DNA of 64,000 bases from Rummeliibacillus sp044763875 (GTDB taxonomy: Bacteria > Bacillota > Bacilli > Bacillales_A > Planococcaceae): positions 186,001-250,000 of the forward strand of contig NZ_JBIWGZ010000001.1 of assembly GCF_044763875.1 (NCBI RefSeq), in the 5' to 3' direction. The translations under genes and the position numbers were made by a program. Positions 25,339-34,164 of this stretch are shown in pieces (the first letter of the stretch is position 1; each line of letters opens with the position of its first letter). The notes below the pieces were generated by a model. The model worked only from the letters and a program-made list of their open reading frames with translations, did not search any database and was not told where the DNA came from.

Positions 25339-27066
25339 TTATAGTATTGATCGTTCTTTTTCAATTTTTTCGACTAGATGGTTAATATTAATTAGTACCT
25401 TAGATGAAGAAATTTCAATTTGCTTTAATGCATTCTCTGCCTTTTGTATTTGACCGTTATTATATAATTGAACAGCTATTTTTGCTTGATCATGAACTTC
25501 TTGATGATAAATGTCAAGTTCCTTAAATGCATTTTCTTTTCCAAATCGATCTAGTGCCTTTTGTGATCCGTACCACTTTCCTAAACGGCACTCTTTATGG
25601 GAGGAAACTTCGCTTTCGGATATTTTCTCTAAACCTAAGAACATATTATATATACGCCATTTCCACAGAATATGGTCTGCCTTTGATAATTGTAATAGGG
25701 CAAGGCTGGATAGCTGAACATTATTATGATCGACTAGGCTTAGTCTGTAATGATTGATCTGATTACCTAATTGATGAATGCCTGAAGAAGTAGAATGAGC
25801 TAGCTCTCTAATATTTTCTTGCAAATCAGTAATTTGAACCATTCGATTTGAAACTTCATCTGCGGCTGCTGCTTGTTCTTCTGAAATAGCAGCTGTATTG
25901 GTTACATCTGTATTAATGTCTTCTATCGTTTCAACAATTTGGCTTAATAAAGGTAGAGAATTTTTTGCTTCTCCAGTTGCCTCCTTTATTATATAAGTTG
26001 TTTCCGTGATTGAGGTAGCAACGCTTTCAGAGTAATCTTTTAAATGTTGGACATTAGATGAGACTTCACTTAGTGCTGACACTGTATTTTCCGCAAGCTT
26101 GCGGACTTCTTGTGCAACAACAGCAAAACCTTTACCGTGTTCACCAGCTCTTGCAGCTTCAATTGATGCATTAAGGGCAAGTAGATTTGTTTGATCTGCT
26201 ATTCCTTTAATTAAAGTAACAACATTTTCGATATCATTTACACGTTTTTGCAATTCATCAAAAGAATGAACGATAGAAGTAAATGTTTCACCAGTTTTAA
26301 ATATCTCATTTAAAGCAGAGGAGATTGTATTTTTTGAATTAGTAGCATTTTTTACAGATTCAGATGTCTTTTCAGAGATACGATTAGAGTTTTTGGCAAC
26401 TTCGCTAATTGATGCTGTTATTTGTTCGGTAGCAGCTGTAGAAGATTGTATTTCTTCAGATTGGCGATCTAAGTTAAGGACTAAATCTTTCATATACATG
26501 ATTTGAGATGCTGTGTCCATTAAAGAAGAAACTTCAGTTACAGAATGCTCAATCATTCGTTCGGTTACAACTTCAAATAGTAATTCTTGATCGATATTGA
26601 CAGCAGCTTGAAAAGAACGCATGAAGTCAAATGCTTTTGCAGGTTTAAAGCCAAAGTTATACAATATATGCGTAGTCACATAAAATGCGAATTGGTTAAA
26701 TAAAACAATTGTTTTTCCAGGTTCATATTTATAATTTCTAAATAAATAGAAGAAACTAACTATTTCATCTACGTAATTTTCGTCTCGTGGAGCATTAAAA
26801 AATATATGTAAATAGCGTTCGATATATTTCTCATCAATAAGGTTTTGCTTATTTGGAGAAATCTCTTTTAAATAGGAAATGAAAATTTCTTTCATTGAAG
26901 GCGTACAATCTAAAAGCTTCTTATATAATTCAATTAACATCTGTTCGTCTTTACGTTCGAAGTGATTAAATGCTAAGGTTTCTTTAAACCTTCCTTCTAT
27001 TGATATATCAGTGCCCCTTTCTAATAGCTGGTTCATTTCTAATTTAGGTCTAATTGACGTGAACAT
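25339..27066 (-). CDS. Soluble chemoreceptor: globin-like sensor, MCP signalling and CZB domains
   Basis: 575 residues with no membrane segment. Residues 1-175 resemble the sensor globin of HemAT-type aerotaxis receptors. The middle is an MCP signalling domain with the invariant hairpin tip (NLLALNASIEAARAGEHGKG, then FAVVAQEVRKLAE). The last about 110 residues look like a CZB zinc-binding domain (ADHILWKWRIYNMFLG, then HKECRLGKWYG, then YHQEVHDQA). By eye the position of the heme proximal histidine is Phe109 (seven residues before Pro116), so heme binding is doubtful. Signals would pass to CheA. Start ATG follows AGAGGGGGAGCTCT. Confidence 0.8.
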   Translation of the reverse strand: MFTSIRPKLEMNQLLERGTDISIEGRFKETLAFNHFERKDEQMLIELYKKLLDCTPSMKEIFISYLKEISPNKQNLIDEKYIERYLHIFFNAPRDENYVDEIVSFFYLFRNYKYEPGKTIVLFNQFAFYVTTHILYNFGFKPAKAFDFMRSFQAAVNIDQELLFEVVTERMIEHSVTEVSSLMDTASQIMYMKDLVLNLDRQSEEIQSSTAATEQITASISEVAKNSNRISEKTSESVKNATNSKNTISSALNEIFKTGETFTSIVHSFDELQKRVNDIENVVTLIKGIADQTNLLALNASIEAARAGEHGKGFAVVAQEVRKLAENTVSALSEVSSNVQHLKDYSESVATSITETTYIIKEATGEAKNSLPLLSQIVETIEDINTDVTNTAAISEEQAAAADEVSNRMVQITDLQENIRELAHSTSSGIHQLGNQINHYRLSLVDHNNVQLSSLALLQLSKADHILWKWRIYNMFLGLEKISESEVSSHKECRLGKWYGSQKALDRFGKENAFKELDIYHQEVHDQAKIAVQLYNNGQIQKAENALKQIEISSSKVLININHLVEKIEKERSIL

Positions 27067-27192
27067 AGAGCTCCCCCTCTAATACGTTTGGAATGGTATA
27101 TATAGTTATTTTAGCATATGTATTACTTATAAAATAGAGATTTAAATGTAATTTGTAAACGTTTCATAAAAAAATTAGAAGGATTGACATAA

Positions 27193-27471
27193 ATGTATAA
27201 GATTATCTATATGAAAGCAGATTATGAGCCTTGGTGGCAGTTTGAAGGATGGGAAGAGAGTATTGTTGAAGAGAAAGTTTTTGAAAGTAAAGAAGAAGCA
27301 AAAAACTTTTTAAATGCAACTTTAAAAACATTTGAAAAAAAATATATGTATCAAGGGCAAAAGAAAGAACGCTTTTGGGCATTTTGGTCAGATGATGAAA
27401 TACAATTTTGTGAAGCCTGTGATGATGATATTCAAACCTATCATGGAATTATATGGGAAGAGACAAATTAG
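27193..27471 (+). CDS. DUF1033 family protein
   Basis: 92 residues, soluble, acidic and aromatic-rich: YKIIYMKADYEPWWQFEGWE at the start, FWAFWSDDEIQFCEACDDDI near the end. This matches the DUF1033 family of Firmicutes, function unknown. GAAGGATTGACATAA precedes its ATG. Single gene, upstream of the cold-shock genes. Confidence 0.85.
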   Translation: MYKIIYMKADYEPWWQFEGWEESIVEEKVFESKEEAKNFLNATLKTFEKKYMYQGQKKERFWAFWSDDEIQFCEACDDDIQTYHGIIWEETN

Positions 27472-27515
27472 ACCAAGTTGAAAGTAATAAATTTTTTGAA
27501 AAATCTTCAATTTTG

Positions 27516-27543
27516 TTGACATAGATTTTTAGCGTGTTATACT
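27516..27543 (+). promoter_or_regulatory. SigA promoter of the first cold-shock gene
   Basis: TTGACA (27516-27521), 16-base spacer, TATACT (27538-27543). It predicts a 5' leader of about 145 bases. Confidence 0.75.
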
Positions 27544-27580
27544 ATTATTAACAAATGAAATTGATTTACCGCAAACTTCC

Positions 27581-27638
27581 ATTCACATATTACAAAAAGT
27601 GATCGGCTTGTCATCGGTACTTTATGTAATATGTGAAT
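27581..27638 (+). promoter_or_regulatory. Long 5'-leader hairpin of the first cold-shock gene
   Basis: The 20-base arm 27581-27600 pairs with 27619-27638 (19 of 20 positions), closing an 18-base loop. It is positioned within the leader between promoter and ribosome site. A similar hairpin precedes the second csp gene. It may act as a temperature-responsive element. Confidence 0.6.
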
Positions 27639-27695
27639 TTTTGTTTTGGGTATTAATTCTTATTTGTTCACTTTTATTTTTGGAGGTTTTCTCAC

Positions 27696-27896
27696 ATGAA
27701 ACAAGGTACAGTAAAATGGTTTAACTCAGAAAAAGGCTTCGGCTTCATCGAAGTAGAAGGCGAAAACGATGTATTCGTACACTTCAGCGCAATCCAAGGC
27801 GAAGGCTTCAAAACTCTTGACGAAGGTCAAAAAGTAGAATTTGAAGTAGTTGAAGGTAACCGCGGACCACAAGCAGCAAACGTTACAAAACTTTAA
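27696..27896 (+). CDS. Cold-shock protein (CspA family)
   Basis: 66 residues, complete OB fold with RNP1 KGFGFIEV and RNP2 VFVHFSAI. It binds single-stranded RNA/DNA and acts as an RNA chaperone. It is 66 residues long like CspB of bacilli. It follows TTGGAGGTTTTCTC. Codon choice (CTTCGGCTTCATCG, GGCGAAGG) is more G/C-ending than the surroundings, consistent with high expression. It has a strong SigA promoter, a long structured leader and its own terminator. Confidence 0.95.
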   Translation: MKQGTVKWFNSEKGFGFIEVEGENDVFVHFSAIQGEGFKTLDEGQKVEFEVVEGNRGPQAANVTKL

Positions 27897-27909
27897 TTTA
27901 CTGCTAAAT

Positions 27910-27936
27910 AGGGGTAACTCGTTTACCCCTTTTTCT
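27910..27936 (+). terminator. Terminator after the first csp gene
   Basis: AGGGGTAA pairs with TTACCCCT around CTCGT, followed by TTTTCTT. Confidence 0.8.
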
Positions 27937-27956
27937 TAAATACCTAGTTTGAAACA

Positions 27957-28021
27957 AAAGATATTTATGTATTACAAAGAGTAGCTGGCGAATAGATGCT
28001 TTTTGTAATATGTAAATCTTT
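27957..28021 (+). promoter_or_regulatory. 5' hairpin of the second cold-shock gene
   Basis: AAAGAT...TATGTATTACAAAGAG pairs with CTTTTTGTAATATGTAAATCTTT, with a few unpaired bases. The arms share ATTACAAA and TTTGTAATATGT with the hairpin of the first csp gene, while the loops differ. Confidence 0.5.
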
Positions 28022-28080
28022 GATCTCGGTTAAAAATTTCGTATTGATTTAAAATATTTTATTTTTTGGAGGTTTCAAAC

Positions 28081-28281
28081 ATGAAACAAGGTACAGTAAA
28101 ATGGTTCAACGCAGAAAAAGGTTTCGGTTTCATCGAAGTTCAAGGTGAAGATGACGTATTCGTACACTTCTCAGCAATCGGTGGCGAAGGCTTCAAAACT
28201 CTTGAAGAAGGCCAAAAAGTGGAATTCGAAGTTGTTGAAGGTAACCGCGGACCACAAGCAGCAAACGTTACTAAATTCTAA
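28081..28281 (+). CDS. Cold-shock protein (CspA family), second copy
   Basis: 66 residues, about 90% identical to the first copy (for example AEKGFGFIEVQGEDDVFVHF). All RNA-binding aromatics are kept. TTTGGAGGTTTCAAAC precedes ATG 28081; five upstream codons are open but lie across the ribosome site. A recent tandem duplication is likely. The leader hairpin was duplicated with it. Confidence 0.95.
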   Translation: MKQGTVKWFNAEKGFGFIEVQGEDDVFVHFSAIGGEGFKTLEEGQKVEFEVVEGNRGPQAANVTKF

Positions 28282-28296
28282 TATCGCTTAATAAAA

Positions 28297-28326
28297 GGAG
28301 CATCCTTAAAGGGTGCTCTTTTTTTA
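28297..28326 (+). terminator. Terminator after the second csp gene
   Basis: GAGCATCC pairs with GGGTGCTC around TTAAA, followed by TTTTTTTT. Confidence 0.85.
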
Positions 28327-28576
28327 TTTATTATTTTTAAATAATGGTTCGAACTAATTATATTTTGAATATTATTTAATAGCCTTTTGTAATATTTATA
28401 GCCTATCATCCGTAGGAAAGTATTATTATTATGGATAGTAAAAGTGTAATATATACAATTTTATTTTTATAAAAAAATATTATTTTATAATGCATCAATT
28501 TCAATAGTCATTTAGCTTGAACTATTCACTCAATACGTCTTTTTACTATGCTTACTCAAGAGAATTATTTCTATTG
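28327..28576. other. AT-rich non-coding stretch
   Basis: No gene, RNA or repeat recognised before the repeat element begins near 28577. Confidence 0.5.
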
Positions 28577-29005
28577 AATCATTATCATAATGCAAAATCC
28601 ATATAAAATTATACAAACATTTAATGATATCCAATTTTGTTCATTGTGAGCGAAAGAAGGTGACTCCTCGAAAATGCATTCGTATTTCAATCGTGCAAGG
28701 CTAATTCAGTGAGGCTCATTCAGAGTCCTACGGGAGCAGTTTGAGCTGAAAGCCCCGCAGGAAGAAATTCTTTTGTTAAAAGAATTTCTTGCGACGAAGC
28801 TAGAGAAGCGATGCAGGAGTAAGGGACAAAGCCTAAGAACGCCACGTCCTGTGGAAATGGCTTCGTGACCAACATCGTGTTGGCCCGAGGAGATTGAAGC
28901 CAAGCCCGTGGAAAGCGCCGTCTGTAGCGTAACATTCCAATCTGAATAGTGAAAAGTTAATGTGTTAAAATGTCCGTTTATAAAAGTCTAAAATGGATCA
29001 TTTTA
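28577..29005. repeat. About 430-bp intergenic repeat with structured core (copy A)
   Basis: The left part (28577-28655, including TAATGCAAAATCCATATAAA and GTTCATTGTGAGCGAAAG) matches 36370-36450. The region 28880-28950 (GATTGAAGCC...GCCGTCTGTAGCG) matches 36815-36865. The core 28829-28892 matches 36629-36692 with different stem arms. The outer ends carry imperfect terminal inverted repeats related to GAATCAtTATCATAA. No ORF in it is credible. Confidence 0.7.
28829..28892 (+). ncRNA. Structured core of the intergenic repeat (copy A)
   Basis: AAGCC (28829-28833) pairs with GGCTT (28859-28863), enclosing TAAGAAC and the hairpin GCCAC-GTCCT-GTGG. A second hairpin, CCAACA-TCG-TGTTGG, follows. The same loops recur at 36627-36692 with different but complementary outer arms. 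Whether it is transcribed is unknown. Confidence 0.45.
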
Positions 29006-29049
29006 TTAATAATTATGCAAGAAATCTTAAAGAAGATATAATAGCATGA

Positions 29050-29096
29050 AAAAAGAGGGGATTAGCAGTCAATTTCTGACAGCTAATCTCCTCTTT
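29050..29096 (-). terminator. Terminator of ykpA
   Basis: A stem of 13 bp (GAGGGGATTAGC region with GCTAATCTCCTC) plus an inner GTCA/TGAC pair. On the minus strand TTTTTT follows. Confidence 0.85.
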
Positions 29097-29124
29097 TCAA
29101 TAGGAAGCAACTAATCTAGATAAA

Positions 29125-30729
29125 TTAGTCTAATTTATTTTGCTCTTTCCATTCTAGGTATTCATCATAAGTAAGTTGTTTATCTAAAATAGAACCATCT
29201 TCACGAATTTCAATTACACGGTTTGCGATTGTTTGGATAAATTGATGGTCATGAGATGTGAAGAGCATTGCACCCTTAAAGCTAATAAGACCTTCGTTTA
29301 TTGCTTGAATAGATTCAAGGTCAAGGTGGTTGGTCGGTTCATCTAATAGTAATACATTTGAGTGAGATAGCATCATACGAGATAACATACAACGTACTTT
29401 TTCGCCCCCTGAAAGAACCTCAGGAGATTTCTTAACTTCTTCACCACTGAATAGCATTCGACCTAAGAAGCCACGTAGGAATGTTTCTGTTTCATCCTCT
29501 GGGGAGAATTGACGTAACCATTCTACTAATGTTTTTTCAGAACCTCTGAAGAACTCATCATTATCAAGAGGGAAGTAGCTTTGAGAAGTCGTTACACCCC
29601 ATTTGTATGAGCCTTCGAAATCTTCATCTTCACCAGCAACAATTTTAAGGAATGCCGTCTTCGCAATCGGGTTACCAAGAAGAATAATTTTATCTTCCTT
29701 GTTCATTGTGAAGCGAATATCTTTAAATTGTGATTCATCTTCGATTGATTTTGATAAACCATCAATAGCCAATACATCATTACCGATTTCACGTTCCATT
29801 GAAAAGTTGATGAATGGATATTTGCGGCTTGAAGGTCTGATATCATCTAATTCGATTTTATCGAGCATTTTTTTACGAGATGTTGCTTGTTTTGATTTTG
29901 ATGCGTTTGCAGAGAAACGAGCAACGAAAGCTTGTAACTCTTTAATTTTTTCTTCTTTTTTCTTGTTTTGGTCATTTAACATTCTTTGTGCTAATTGACT
30001 AGATTCATACCAGAAGTCATAGTTACCTACATAAATTTGAATTTTAGAGTAGTCAAGGTCCGCGATATGAGTACATACCTTGTTTAAGAAGTGACGGTCA
30101 TGGGATACAACAATCACTGTGTTTTCAAAGTTAATAAGGAATTCTTCTAACCACTGAATTGCTTTTAAATCTAAGTGGTTGGTAGGTTCATCGAGTAATA
30201 GCACATCTGGTTTGCCGAATAGGGCTTGAGAAAGTAAAACTTTTACTTTTTCAGAACCAGTAAGCTCTGCCATTTTCATGTAGTGCATTGATTCGGGAAT
30301 TCCTAATCCTTGTAGCAAGATCGCTGCATCAGACTCAGCTTCCCAACCATTCATATCAGCGAAATCGCCTTCAAGCTCTGCAGCGCGGATACCATCTTCG
30401 TCAGTGAAAGGGTCTTTCATATAGATGGCATTCTTTTCTTGCATCACGTCATATAATCGTTTGTGACCCATCATAACTGTTTCTAGAACAGAATATTCTT
30501 CGTATTCGAAGTGGTTTTGTTTTAAAACAGTAAGACGTTCACCAGGATTCATACTAACATGACCATCTTGGGGTTCGATTTCTCCAGATAAAATTTTCAA
30601 AAATGTAGATTTCCCCGCACCATTGGCACCGATTAAACCGTAACAGTTACCAGGTGTAAATTTAATATTAACATCTTCAAATAGCTTACGGTCGCCATAG
30701 CGAAGACCTACGTTACTTACTTGAATCAT
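29125..30729 (-). CDS. ykpA: ABC-F family ATPase YkpA
   Basis: 534 residues with two ATP-binding domains and no membrane part. The first domain has GANGAGKST (Walker A), the signature-like LTGSEKVKVLLSQALFGKPD and LLLDEPTNHLDLKAIQWLEE. The second has LSGGEKVRCMLSRMML and LLLDEPTNHLDLESIQAINE. Its Walker A is degenerate: the expected GxxGxGKT reads GNPIAKT. The charged linker between domains (NKKKEEKIKELQAFVARFSA) is typical of ABC-F. It closely matches B. subtilis YkpA, a ribosome-associated translation factor. Start follows AAGGAGGTACTTAC. Confidence 0.92.
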   Translation of the reverse strand: MIQVSNVGLRYGDRKLFEDVNIKFTPGNCYGLIGANGAGKSTFLKILSGEIEPQDGHVSMNPGERLTVLKQNHFEYEEYSVLETVMMGHKRLYDVMQEKNAIYMKDPFTDEDGIRAAELEGDFADMNGWEAESDAAILLQGLGIPESMHYMKMAELTGSEKVKVLLSQALFGKPDVLLLDEPTNHLDLKAIQWLEEFLINFENTVIVVSHDRHFLNKVCTHIADLDYSKIQIYVGNYDFWYESSQLAQRMLNDQNKKKEEKIKELQAFVARFSANASKSKQATSRKKMLDKIELDDIRPSSRKYPFINFSMEREIGNDVLAIDGLSKSIEDESQFKDIRFTMNKEDKIILLGNPIAKTAFLKIVAGEDEDFEGSYKWGVTTSQSYFPLDNDEFFRGSEKTLVEWLRQFSPEDETETFLRGFLGRMLFSGEEVKKSPEVLSGGEKVRCMLSRMMLSHSNVLLLDEPTNHLDLESIQAINEGLISFKGAMLFTSHDHQFIQTIANRVIEIREDGSILDKQLTYDEYLEWKEQNKLD

Positions 30730-30938
30730 GTAAGTACCTCCTTTTTCACAATGTTACTATTATATCATGGATAATTGGAAAGCTCTATAACATTATGTTA
30801 TCAAGAGAAATTTACTTCAAAAAATTTTTGAAATAAAAGATTGATCATACATCTGGATGCTGATTAATTAGTTTTGTATTTATAGAAAATTAATTAATAT
30901 TGTGTGGTCGGTGAGAAGTAGGGGATTAAAGCAAATAT

Positions 30939-30970
30939 AAAAGCGAAGAGAATGGGTATTCCCTTCGCAT
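30939..30970 (-). terminator. Terminator of the CoA-transferase gene
   Basis: GCGAAG (30943-30948) and GAAT pair with ATTC and CTTCGC (30963-30968). A TTTTAT tail follows on the minus strand. Confidence 0.6.
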
Positions 30971-30983
30971 AAATAAGAAATTA

Positions 30984-32489
30984 TTACTTTTTCATAGAAC
31001 CAGTTTTTTCAAGTAGGTCATACATTTCAAATGCACGGTTTAAAATATGTGGTGTTTGTGCATTGCCTGTAGCTTCTACTGCAGAATTGTAGTATTCCCA
31101 AAGTTGTTCTTTAAAATCAGGGTGCGCACAGTTGTTAATGATTAATGGCACACGTTCTTTTGGTGCTAAACCACGAAGGTCAGCAACACCTTGTTCTGTA
31201 ACGATAACATCAACATCATGTTCTGTATGGTCTACGTGAGGTACCATTGGAACGATTGAAGAGATTGAGCCGCCTTTAGCGTATGATTTAGTTACAAAGA
31301 TTCCTAATCGAGCGTTACGTGCGAAATCACCTGAACCACCGATACCATTCATCATTTTACTTCCTGAAACGTGAGTAGAGTTTACGTTTCCGTAAATGTC
31401 TGCTTCAAGAGCTGTATTGATTGAGATTAAACCTAAACGACGGATTACTTCAGGGTGGTTTGAAATTTCTTGTGGACGTAATACTAATTTATCCGCATAC
31501 TGATCAAGATTTTCATATACACGTTTGCCTAATTCTTCTGATAGGGTAATCGAAGTTGCTGAAGCAAAATCAACTTTCCCAGCATCAATCAAGTTGAATA
31601 CAGCATCTTGTAGAACTTCTGAAAATACTTGTAAATGTTCAAATTCTGAGTCAGCAAAACCATCTAATACAGCGTTTGCAACTGAACCTACACCAGATTG
31701 AATAGGTGCTAAAGTTTTTGTTAAACGTCCAGCTTTAATCTCTGAGCTGAAGAAATCTAATAAGTAATTAGCCATTGTTTGTGTTTCTTCATCTGGTGGC
31801 ACGATAAGAGAAGGTGCATCAGGTTCTTGAGAGATAACAATCGCTTTAATTTTTGAAGGATCAATTTTAATACCTTTTTCACCAATACGATCAGATGCAT
31901 TTGTTAAAGGTATAGCTTGACGTTCACCTTGTTTTTCTGGGACATAGATATCATGGATACCAATAAGAGATTCAGGATGTGAAATATTTAATTCAATGAT
32001 GATGTTTTCAGCGACATCAGCAATGATCGGGTTATTACCTACAGAAGTTGTTGGGATTAAATAACCATCAGCTGTGATTGCTGCAGCTTCAAGAATCGCA
32101 TATTTCATTGGTCCAAAGATTTCTTGGCGGAATTGTTCTGCACCATGAGATAAATGCATATCTGCAAATAGAATTTCACCATTGTTAATCAATGTACGAA
32201 TTCCTTTATCACCTTGGAATGGTCCACGTTTACGAATAACGCCAGCTTGTGCTAAGAATTGGTCAACTTCTGGACCTAGTGATGCGCCTGTGTACACATC
32301 AATTTTAAATTTCTCTGTTTTGGCGCGTTCAACTAGTGCCATTGGAACGACTTTCGCATCACCAGCACGAGTAAAACCACTCATACCTACTACATCACCA
32401 TTAGAAATAAGTGCAGCTGCTTGATCTGCTGATACTACTTTGTCTGCTAATTCTTTTAATCCAATACGACTTTCGATTGTTGCTTCCAT
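30984..32489 (-). CDS. Acetyl-CoA hydrolase / succinate CoA-transferase family protein
   Basis: 501 residues, class I CoA-transferase fold. Motifs include NGDVVGMSGFTRAGDAK near the start, VYTGASLGPEVD, PIQSGVGSVANAVL, and the central stretch NTALEADIYGNVNSTH with SKMMNGIGGSGDFARNARLG. The family contains acetyl-CoA hydrolases and succinyl-CoA:acetate CoA-transferases (Cat1/AarC); sequence alone does not separate them. It probably balances acetate and CoA esters. ATG 32489 follows AGGGGG; the frame is open to 32579, but that part has no homology. Single gene. Confidence 0.85.
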   Translation of the reverse strand: MEATIESRIGLKELADKVVSADQAAALISNGDVVGMSGFTRAGDAKVVPMALVERAKTEKFKIDVYTGASLGPEVDQFLAQAGVIRKRGPFQGDKGIRTLINNGEILFADMHLSHGAEQFRQEIFGPMKYAILEAAAITADGYLIPTTSVGNNPIIADVAENIIIELNISHPESLIGIHDIYVPEKQGERQAIPLTNASDRIGEKGIKIDPSKIKAIVISQEPDAPSLIVPPDEETQTMANYLLDFFSSEIKAGRLTKTLAPIQSGVGSVANAVLDGFADSEFEHLQVFSEVLQDAVFNLIDAGKVDFASATSITLSEELGKRVYENLDQYADKLVLRPQEISNHPEVIRRLGLISINTALEADIYGNVNSTHVSGSKMMNGIGGSGDFARNARLGIFVTKSYAKGGSISSIVPMVPHVDHTEHDVDVIVTEQGVADLRGLAPKERVPLIINNCAHPDFKEQLWEYYNSAVEATGNAQTPHILNRAFEMYDLLEKTGSMKK

Positions 32490-32744
32490 AAATAAATACC
32501 CCCTATAATGAAATGTTTCCTCAATCTCATCTAACAAATGAAATATGACATTGTTCAATGTATATGAATTCAATTTCATGATAACTTTTATTTAAAAATA
32601 ATAGGTAGAATGAGTTGAGAGCTTTTGAAACACTCTGAACATTAAATGTAATCGGTTTCTAACTATATTTATACATAAAATCACTAGAATAATCTACTAT
32701 TTTCTATAAAATTTATAAAAAAATTTTTTTGAGGAAGAGGATTT

Positions 32745-32825
32745 ATGAAATGGTCAATAGGGAATTTGGCGTTTTTTCAAGAACAAAATTTATTGGATGA
32801 AGTAACTGAAAATAGATTTAACTAA
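32745..32825 (+). CDS. Candidate 26-residue ORF
   Basis: MKWSIGNLAFFQEQNLLDEV then TENRFN, preceded by GAGGAAGAGG at 32731-32740. It is soluble and hydrophilic. It ends directly before a terminator hairpin. There is no homology or conservation evidence. Confidence 0.3.
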   Translation: MKWSIGNLAFFQEQNLLDEVTENRFN

Positions 32826-32828
32826 CTA

Positions 32829-32858
32829 AAAAGCAGCCTCACTTAGATGGCTGCTTTA
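32829..32858. terminator. Terminator of the DHH phosphoesterase gene, possibly bidirectional
   Basis: AAAGCAGCC (32830-32838) pairs with GGCTGCTTT (32849-32857). TTTTTAG follows on the minus strand. Confidence 0.75.
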
Positions 32859-32888
32859 GTATATAAACTTTACATTTAGTGTGAATTA

Positions 32889-33959
32889 TTATTTGTTTTT
32901 GCCTGCTTCAAGTACAGCAAGTAGAAATTCTGGACCTAGTTCAGATAAATCACAACCAGATGCATTTGGATGTCCGCCACCATTGTAAGCTTTCGCAATT
33001 TCAGATAAATTGACTGTATCACCGATTGAGCGAAGAGAAACGCGGTTTTTTACAAGACTTATGATAAATACAGCATCAATTTCTTCGGTGTATTTTTCTG
33101 CTAAATGGTTTCCTAATTCACTATAGTAGGAATCGGTTTCAACTACACCGATATTGATTGGTGTCTCATGTCCTTTTAGTTGGAAGTTAGGGACAATTAC
33201 CATTTGTTTTGATTTTTTCTTTAACACTTTACGTAACTCTTCTTTAGAAAATTCTAGGTAAGCAGTATCTTCGGGCGTAAACAATTGACCATTTAAAATA
33301 TAATCCATTCGTGCATGGATAAAATCATGTCTTCTTCTTGCATAGAAAATAGTGTTTAGATCAGTTGCTTCTTGAATAGAAAGCACATTCCAATCCCATG
33401 TGTCATATAAACGGATATCTTCCACTAGATGTGCTAAACGATCAAAGAACAATTCCTTTTCAATAACTGAATACTCAGTTGTTTTTTCGATATCTTCTAT
33501 TTCTTCATCTGTTACGTGAATAATAGGGGATACTTCATAGCCTGCATCTTTTAATTCTTTGAAGATCAATGTGGTAGCAGACATTTTAATATCATTTACT
33601 GTTGGAAGGACTGTAGCCCAAGTGTATTCATTAAGAGAAACTGCGGAAGCGTGGTGGTCGATTAAAACAACAAAACGACCATCAGGTTTACGATTGATTT
33701 TTTCAATCATTTCGGCTGTTTCATCATTAACACTTAAATCAGTAATGATTAATAATTCATGATCATTTAACTCAGCTAAACGAGCTTGTACAGCTTCATC
33801 CACTTTACGTGTTTCAACATAATAAGGTGAGTGAGAAATCCCATATGCACGTAAGACTATTGATGGGCCAACACCATCTAAATCAGTGTGTGTAATTAAA
33901 TGGATATGCTCATAATTTTGTAACCTTTTTGGCAAATTTTTTAAATTCAAGTCTTTCAA
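32889..33959 (-). CDS. DHH-family phosphoesterase (NrnB/YngD-like)
   Basis: 356 residues. The DHH domain has THTDLDGVG (Asp26, Asp28) and IDHHAS (Asp101-His103); the C-terminal DHHA1 part ends with NGGGHPNASGC. It resembles YngD (NrnB), a nanoRNase that removes short RNA ends and can also split cyclic dinucleotide products. All metal ligands of the DHH motif are present. TTG 33959 follows AAAGG closely; the first conserved residues begin shortly after, so a slightly later start is possible. Single gene. Confidence 0.8.
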   Translation of the reverse strand: MKDLNLKNLPKRLQNYEHIHLITHTDLDGVGPSIVLRAYGISHSPYYVETRKVDEAVQARLAELNDHELLIITDLSVNDETAEMIEKINRKPDGRFVVLIDHHASAVSLNEYTWATVLPTVNDIKMSATTLIFKELKDAGYEVSPIIHVTDEEIEDIEKTTEYSVIEKELFFDRLAHLVEDIRLYDTWDWNVLSIQEATDLNTIFYARRRHDFIHARMDYILNGQLFTPEDTAYLEFSKEELRKVLKKKSKQMVIVPNFQLKGHETPINIGVVETDSYYSELGNHLAEKYTEEIDAVFIISLVKNRVSLRSIGDTVNLSEIAKAYNGGGHPNASGCDLSELGPEFLLAVLEAGKNK

Positions 33960-34047
33960 CGCCTTTCATTTCAAACATAGATATACATTATAACATTTTT
34001 TTGCTCGAAATAATCGTTGTGTTATGAAACAAAGTGTACTAAGGATA

Positions 34048-34090
34048 AAAAGAAGTTAGTCAACAACTTGCTTTGACTAACTTCTTTTTC
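34048..34090. terminator. Strong hairpin terminator
   Basis: AAAGAAGTTAGTCAA (34049-34063) pairs with TTGACTAACTTCTTT (34073-34087), followed by T-run on the plus strand and A-run on the other side. It lies between two minus-strand genes. Confidence 0.7.
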
Positions 34091-34164
34091 ATGTAATTTT
34101 GTAGTAATCCCCTTAAGACTCAAATAATAGGCATGAGGGAGAGATTTTACGTAAAGCTCGATTA

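Noticed and set aside
28706..28935. Two overlapping ORFs (-) of 65 and 71 codons in the intergenic repeat
   Set aside because: They arise from the GC-richer repeat core, lack ribosome sites, and their amino-acid make-up is not protein-like.
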